Below, one piece after another: positions 61,901 through 64,000 of a stretch of 64,000 nt of DNA. Position numbers and translations under genes: made by a program. The first letter of the stretch is position 1, and each line of letters starts with the position of its first letter. This DNA comes from Verrucomicrobiota bacterium (GTDB lineage Bacteria > Verrucomicrobiota > Verrucomicrobiia > Opitutales > Opitutaceae), in the NCBI GenBank assembly GCA_023426435.1, contig JAFAAS010000023.1:14339-78338 (forward strand), read 5' to 3'. The notes beneath the pieces are model-generated. The model did no database searches, was not told where the DNA came from, and saw only the letters and a program-made list of their open reading frames with translations.

Positions 61901-62250
61901 AGGGCGTCGAGGGTGAGCTTGACCGGCGCGGACGTGATGCGGGAGAGGTCGGTGAGGTTGCCGGCGAGTTCGCGGCAGATGCGGACGACCCAGGCCTTGT
62001 TGGTGTCGTTGAAGATATCTTTGTCGCCGCGCGCGAGGCAGACGTTGGTGAGGGCCTTGCCGAGGGTGTCGGCGACCTCGGCGAGGACGAAGCGTTCTTC
62101 GCCGTGCGGGCAGATGAGGGTGACGGACGGGAGCGGGATGGCTTCGGCGTTGAGCAGCTCACGCCAGGCGAAATGGGGTTTTTGGTCGACGGGGGTGTGG
62201 ACGGTGCGTTTGAGCGCGAGGTCGTGGGCGAGGGAGGGCGTGCTGCTCAT
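58912..62250 (-). CDS. nrdA: Ribonucleoside-diphosphate reductase large subunit, three ATP-cones
   Basis: 1112 residues, longer than typical class Ia NrdA. Three successive ATP-cone domains are visible: about 40-145 (LICPHGEERFVLAEVADTLG), 155-245 (VIRRNNQVVPWSDQKVEIAV) and 275-365 (IVVKRADGTNDFWDGADLRK). The catalytic core has QLSSCYLYYVDDS, SNLCTEITLNT (thiyl Cys in NxCxE), AVCNLGSVILETH and the paired tyrosines in GLKTTYYLRSLG. The C-terminus ends GECEACQ, the redox pair. The number of cones and the length resemble Chlamydia NrdA. The gene follows nrdB with a 362-bp gap. Confidence 0.95.
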   Translation of the reverse strand: MSSTPSLAHDLALKRTVHTPVDQKPHFAWRELLNAEAIPLPSVTLICPHGEERFVLAEVADTLGKALTNVCLARGDKDIFNDTNKAWVVRICRELAGNLTDLSRITSAPVKLTLDALYELIEKTLVDNNAYFVAKSLLLNRARKISVNRESAVTSTLRVIRRNNQVVPWSDQKVEIAVRKTFLSLQRDSAPAVAITKAVSERVHASKQSFVHIEEIQDMVQEELMKAGHFKVAEAYILFRAQRSIARDAGSIDGLAAIDATETAVLSSPSTDTAGQAAMIVVKRADGTNDFWDGADLRKRIEFARIGLDLCLSNDEIELELRRSVYDQISQKDLDATIILNSKTLIEKDADFAKFAGRIQLTYIYEEVLGWDIMRDGIGALKAAHQRAFKKYLEHGVAIKRLNPRLLDYDLEKLAAILDPSSDLEFDFLGIQTMYDRYLIIDKTRKPSRRIETPQFFWMRVSMGLFLDEKNDREDRVASLYDLYKSRRFCSSTPTLFNSGTLHSQLSSCYLYYVDDSIEGIMLRGIAENAFLSKWAGGLGGSWTAVRGTGAYIGGTNGESQGVIPFLKLHNDQLVAVNQGGKRKGSGCAYLESWHNDIFEFLELRKNTGDDRRRTHDMNTANWIPDLFMKRMEARQHWTLFRSNQVPDLHELYGKKFEEAYVRYEQLAEEGKIHGQKIEALELWKKMLSMLFETGHPWITFKDACNLRSPQDHVGVIHSSNLCTEITLNTSNDETAVCNLGSVILETHLLPDGSIDHKKLRETIRTAVRALDNVIDINFYPTKAAETSNRRHRPIGLGMMGLAHALYLRGHAFASPEAVEFNDEAMEAIAFYAYEASSDLAAERGTYSSYKGSKWDRGLLPQDTLEILEQERGVPVEVPRGGKLDWTPLRAKIAKQGMRNSNVLAIAPTATISNITATSPCIEPTYKNLFVKSNLSGEFIVLNPFLVKDLKSRGLWDQDMIDNLKYFDGELKDIERIPADLKARYLTAFDIDAKWIIDAAARRQKWIDQSQSVNLWIKTPDLKTLSHMYRQAWHVGLKTTYYLRSLGASNIEKATVSIKKEVRGAAGETKEATAARDTAVLAAETKKTYTAEQKLACSIEAMRNGGECEACQ

Positions 62251-62612
62251 GGTTGGGAACGGTGCTGAGGGTGGGCGGGGGCGGGGGAAGGAGTTGAGAG
62301 ATGAGGGATGAGAGTTGAGAGAGGGACGGATCGAAAACGTGCTCGTGATCGTGAGTCGTGCTCGTGATCGTGGATTGGGAAGAGAGGTCAGCGGGCGATG
62401 AACGGAGGGAGCACGAGCACGATTACGAGCACGAGCAAGGAGCGGAGGACGGAGGGCGCGGTGGTGAGCGGTTGAAGCGGGAACGAACGAAGGGGGAGCT
62501 GGGAAAATCTAATCGTGCTCGTGATCTTGATTCGTGCTCGTGATCGAAAATCCGGACGGAGGGAGCACGAGCACGATTACGAGCAGGAGCACGAAGGCGG
62601 AAGGCGCGAGAA
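62251..62612 (-). repeat. Two long hairpins between nrdB and nrdA
   Basis: Unit 1 (62338-62437): arm cgtgctcgtgatcgtgagtc continuing into gtgctcgtgatcgtg, and opposite arm gagcacgagcacgattacga followed by gcacgagca. Unit 2 (62513-62594): arm tcgtgctcgtgatcttgatt and tcgtgctcgtgatcg, opposite arm gagcacgagcacgattacga then gcaggagcacga. Both can fold into ~30-bp imperfect stems. The rest of the gap is GA-rich, without a gene. Confidence 0.85.
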
Positions 62613-63698
<1,086 letters not shown>

Positions 63699-63817
63699 GG
63701 CAAAGGTAGGGACGGAGGAGACGGAAAATGGCCGGGAACGACTGGGGAGGGTCGGTTCTTTGAGGCGGCGGGGGACGCGAGCGAACGAAACTTGTTGGAA
63801 GTTATTGACCGGTTGTT

Positions 63818-63868
63818 GACCACAACAGGATGTGGTCCCCAGCCGCAACGACCACAACCTATTGAACC
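63818..63868 (-). promoter_or_regulatory. Paired NrdR-box-like sites upstream of nrdB
   Basis: Site 1: GACCACA-acagga-TGTGGTC (63818-63837), a perfect 7-base inverted repeat. Site 2: gaccacaacctattgaac (63850-63867), sharing GACCACA. The sites begin 32 bases apart, which is the usual spacing of two NrdR boxes. They are about 120-170 bases upstream of the nrdB start. The remaining upstream sequence to 64000 shows nothing I recognise. Confidence 0.55.
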
Positions 63869-64000
63869 CGCAAAAATCTCCGTCAATGCGTTTGTGAGCG
63901 GATTTCGGTAATTTTCGGAGAAAATTTGGCTTGCCGAAAATGGGGGGAGTTTTCGTCGAGGGAAGGAGCGGAAAATCGAGGTGAAATGCGGGGGCGGAGA

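Overview
The window is a GC-rich (by eye about 60-65%) chromosomal segment that looks like a member of Verrucomicrobiota, most likely Opitutaceae. The reasons are the Opitutus-style TonB-dependent receptor, four PEP-CTERM proteins, long genes for uncharacterised envelope proteins, a Chlamydia-like class Ic ribonucleotide reductase (PVC superphylum) and short interspersed repeats whose translation (NHEGTEHTEE) is often seen mis-annotated in this group. This placement is inferred from gene content, not from a marker-gene search.

Left part (1-44 kb), mostly core or lineage genes. A large membrane protein of unknown function runs off the left edge (1-3212, minus). It is followed by small hypothetical genes, a ScyD/ScyE-like PEP-CTERM protein, a FUSC-type membrane protein, VF530, EngB, a YbhN-type membrane protein and methyltransferases. 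Carbohydrate genes are a secreted cellulase-like glycoside hydrolase, a GH43-like protein and a 1284-residue TonB receptor. Others are a TPR protein, a lipase-domain membrane protein, a MocR regulator divergent from a DUF2917 gene, methylglyoxal synthase, a three-lipoprotein operon (CsgG-like, DUF4810, GNA1162/DUF799) of lower GC, a metallo-beta-lactamase-fold hydrolase, a WG-repeat protein, an XRE regulator with a palindromic operator, a 1472-residue SEL1-repeat protein, a LytS/LytTR two-component pair and two PEP-CTERM proteins.

Accessory island (about 44.7-58.7 kb). Toxin-antitoxin modules (some broken), HicBA, a ParDE-like pair, a DUF6978 + DUF1828/1829 pair, a protein of unknown function next to a RelA/SpoT-domain protein, and a restriction-modification pair are punctuated by six copies of a roughly 170-257 bp structured element (element B), always on the same strand, giving a cassette-like layout. 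A 21-bp perfect direct repeat lies at 44.80 and 56.45 kb. The island also holds a CaCA antiporter and an unusual fusion of a catalytically dead alkaline-phosphatase-like domain to two GNAT-like domains. GC falls visibly from about 54.2 to 58.6 kb.

Right part (58.7-64 kb). nrdB and nrdA are transcribed leftward with nrdB first, separated by 362 bp containing two long hairpins, preceded by a pair of NrdR-box-like sites 32 bp apart, and followed by an intrinsic terminator. NrdB has Leu at the radical Tyr position and Glu in place of the first Asp ligand, the hallmarks of a class Ic (Mn/Fe) enzyme; NrdA has three tandem ATP-cones, as in Chlamydia.

No tRNA, rRNA, CRISPR array or intact transposase was recognised by reading.
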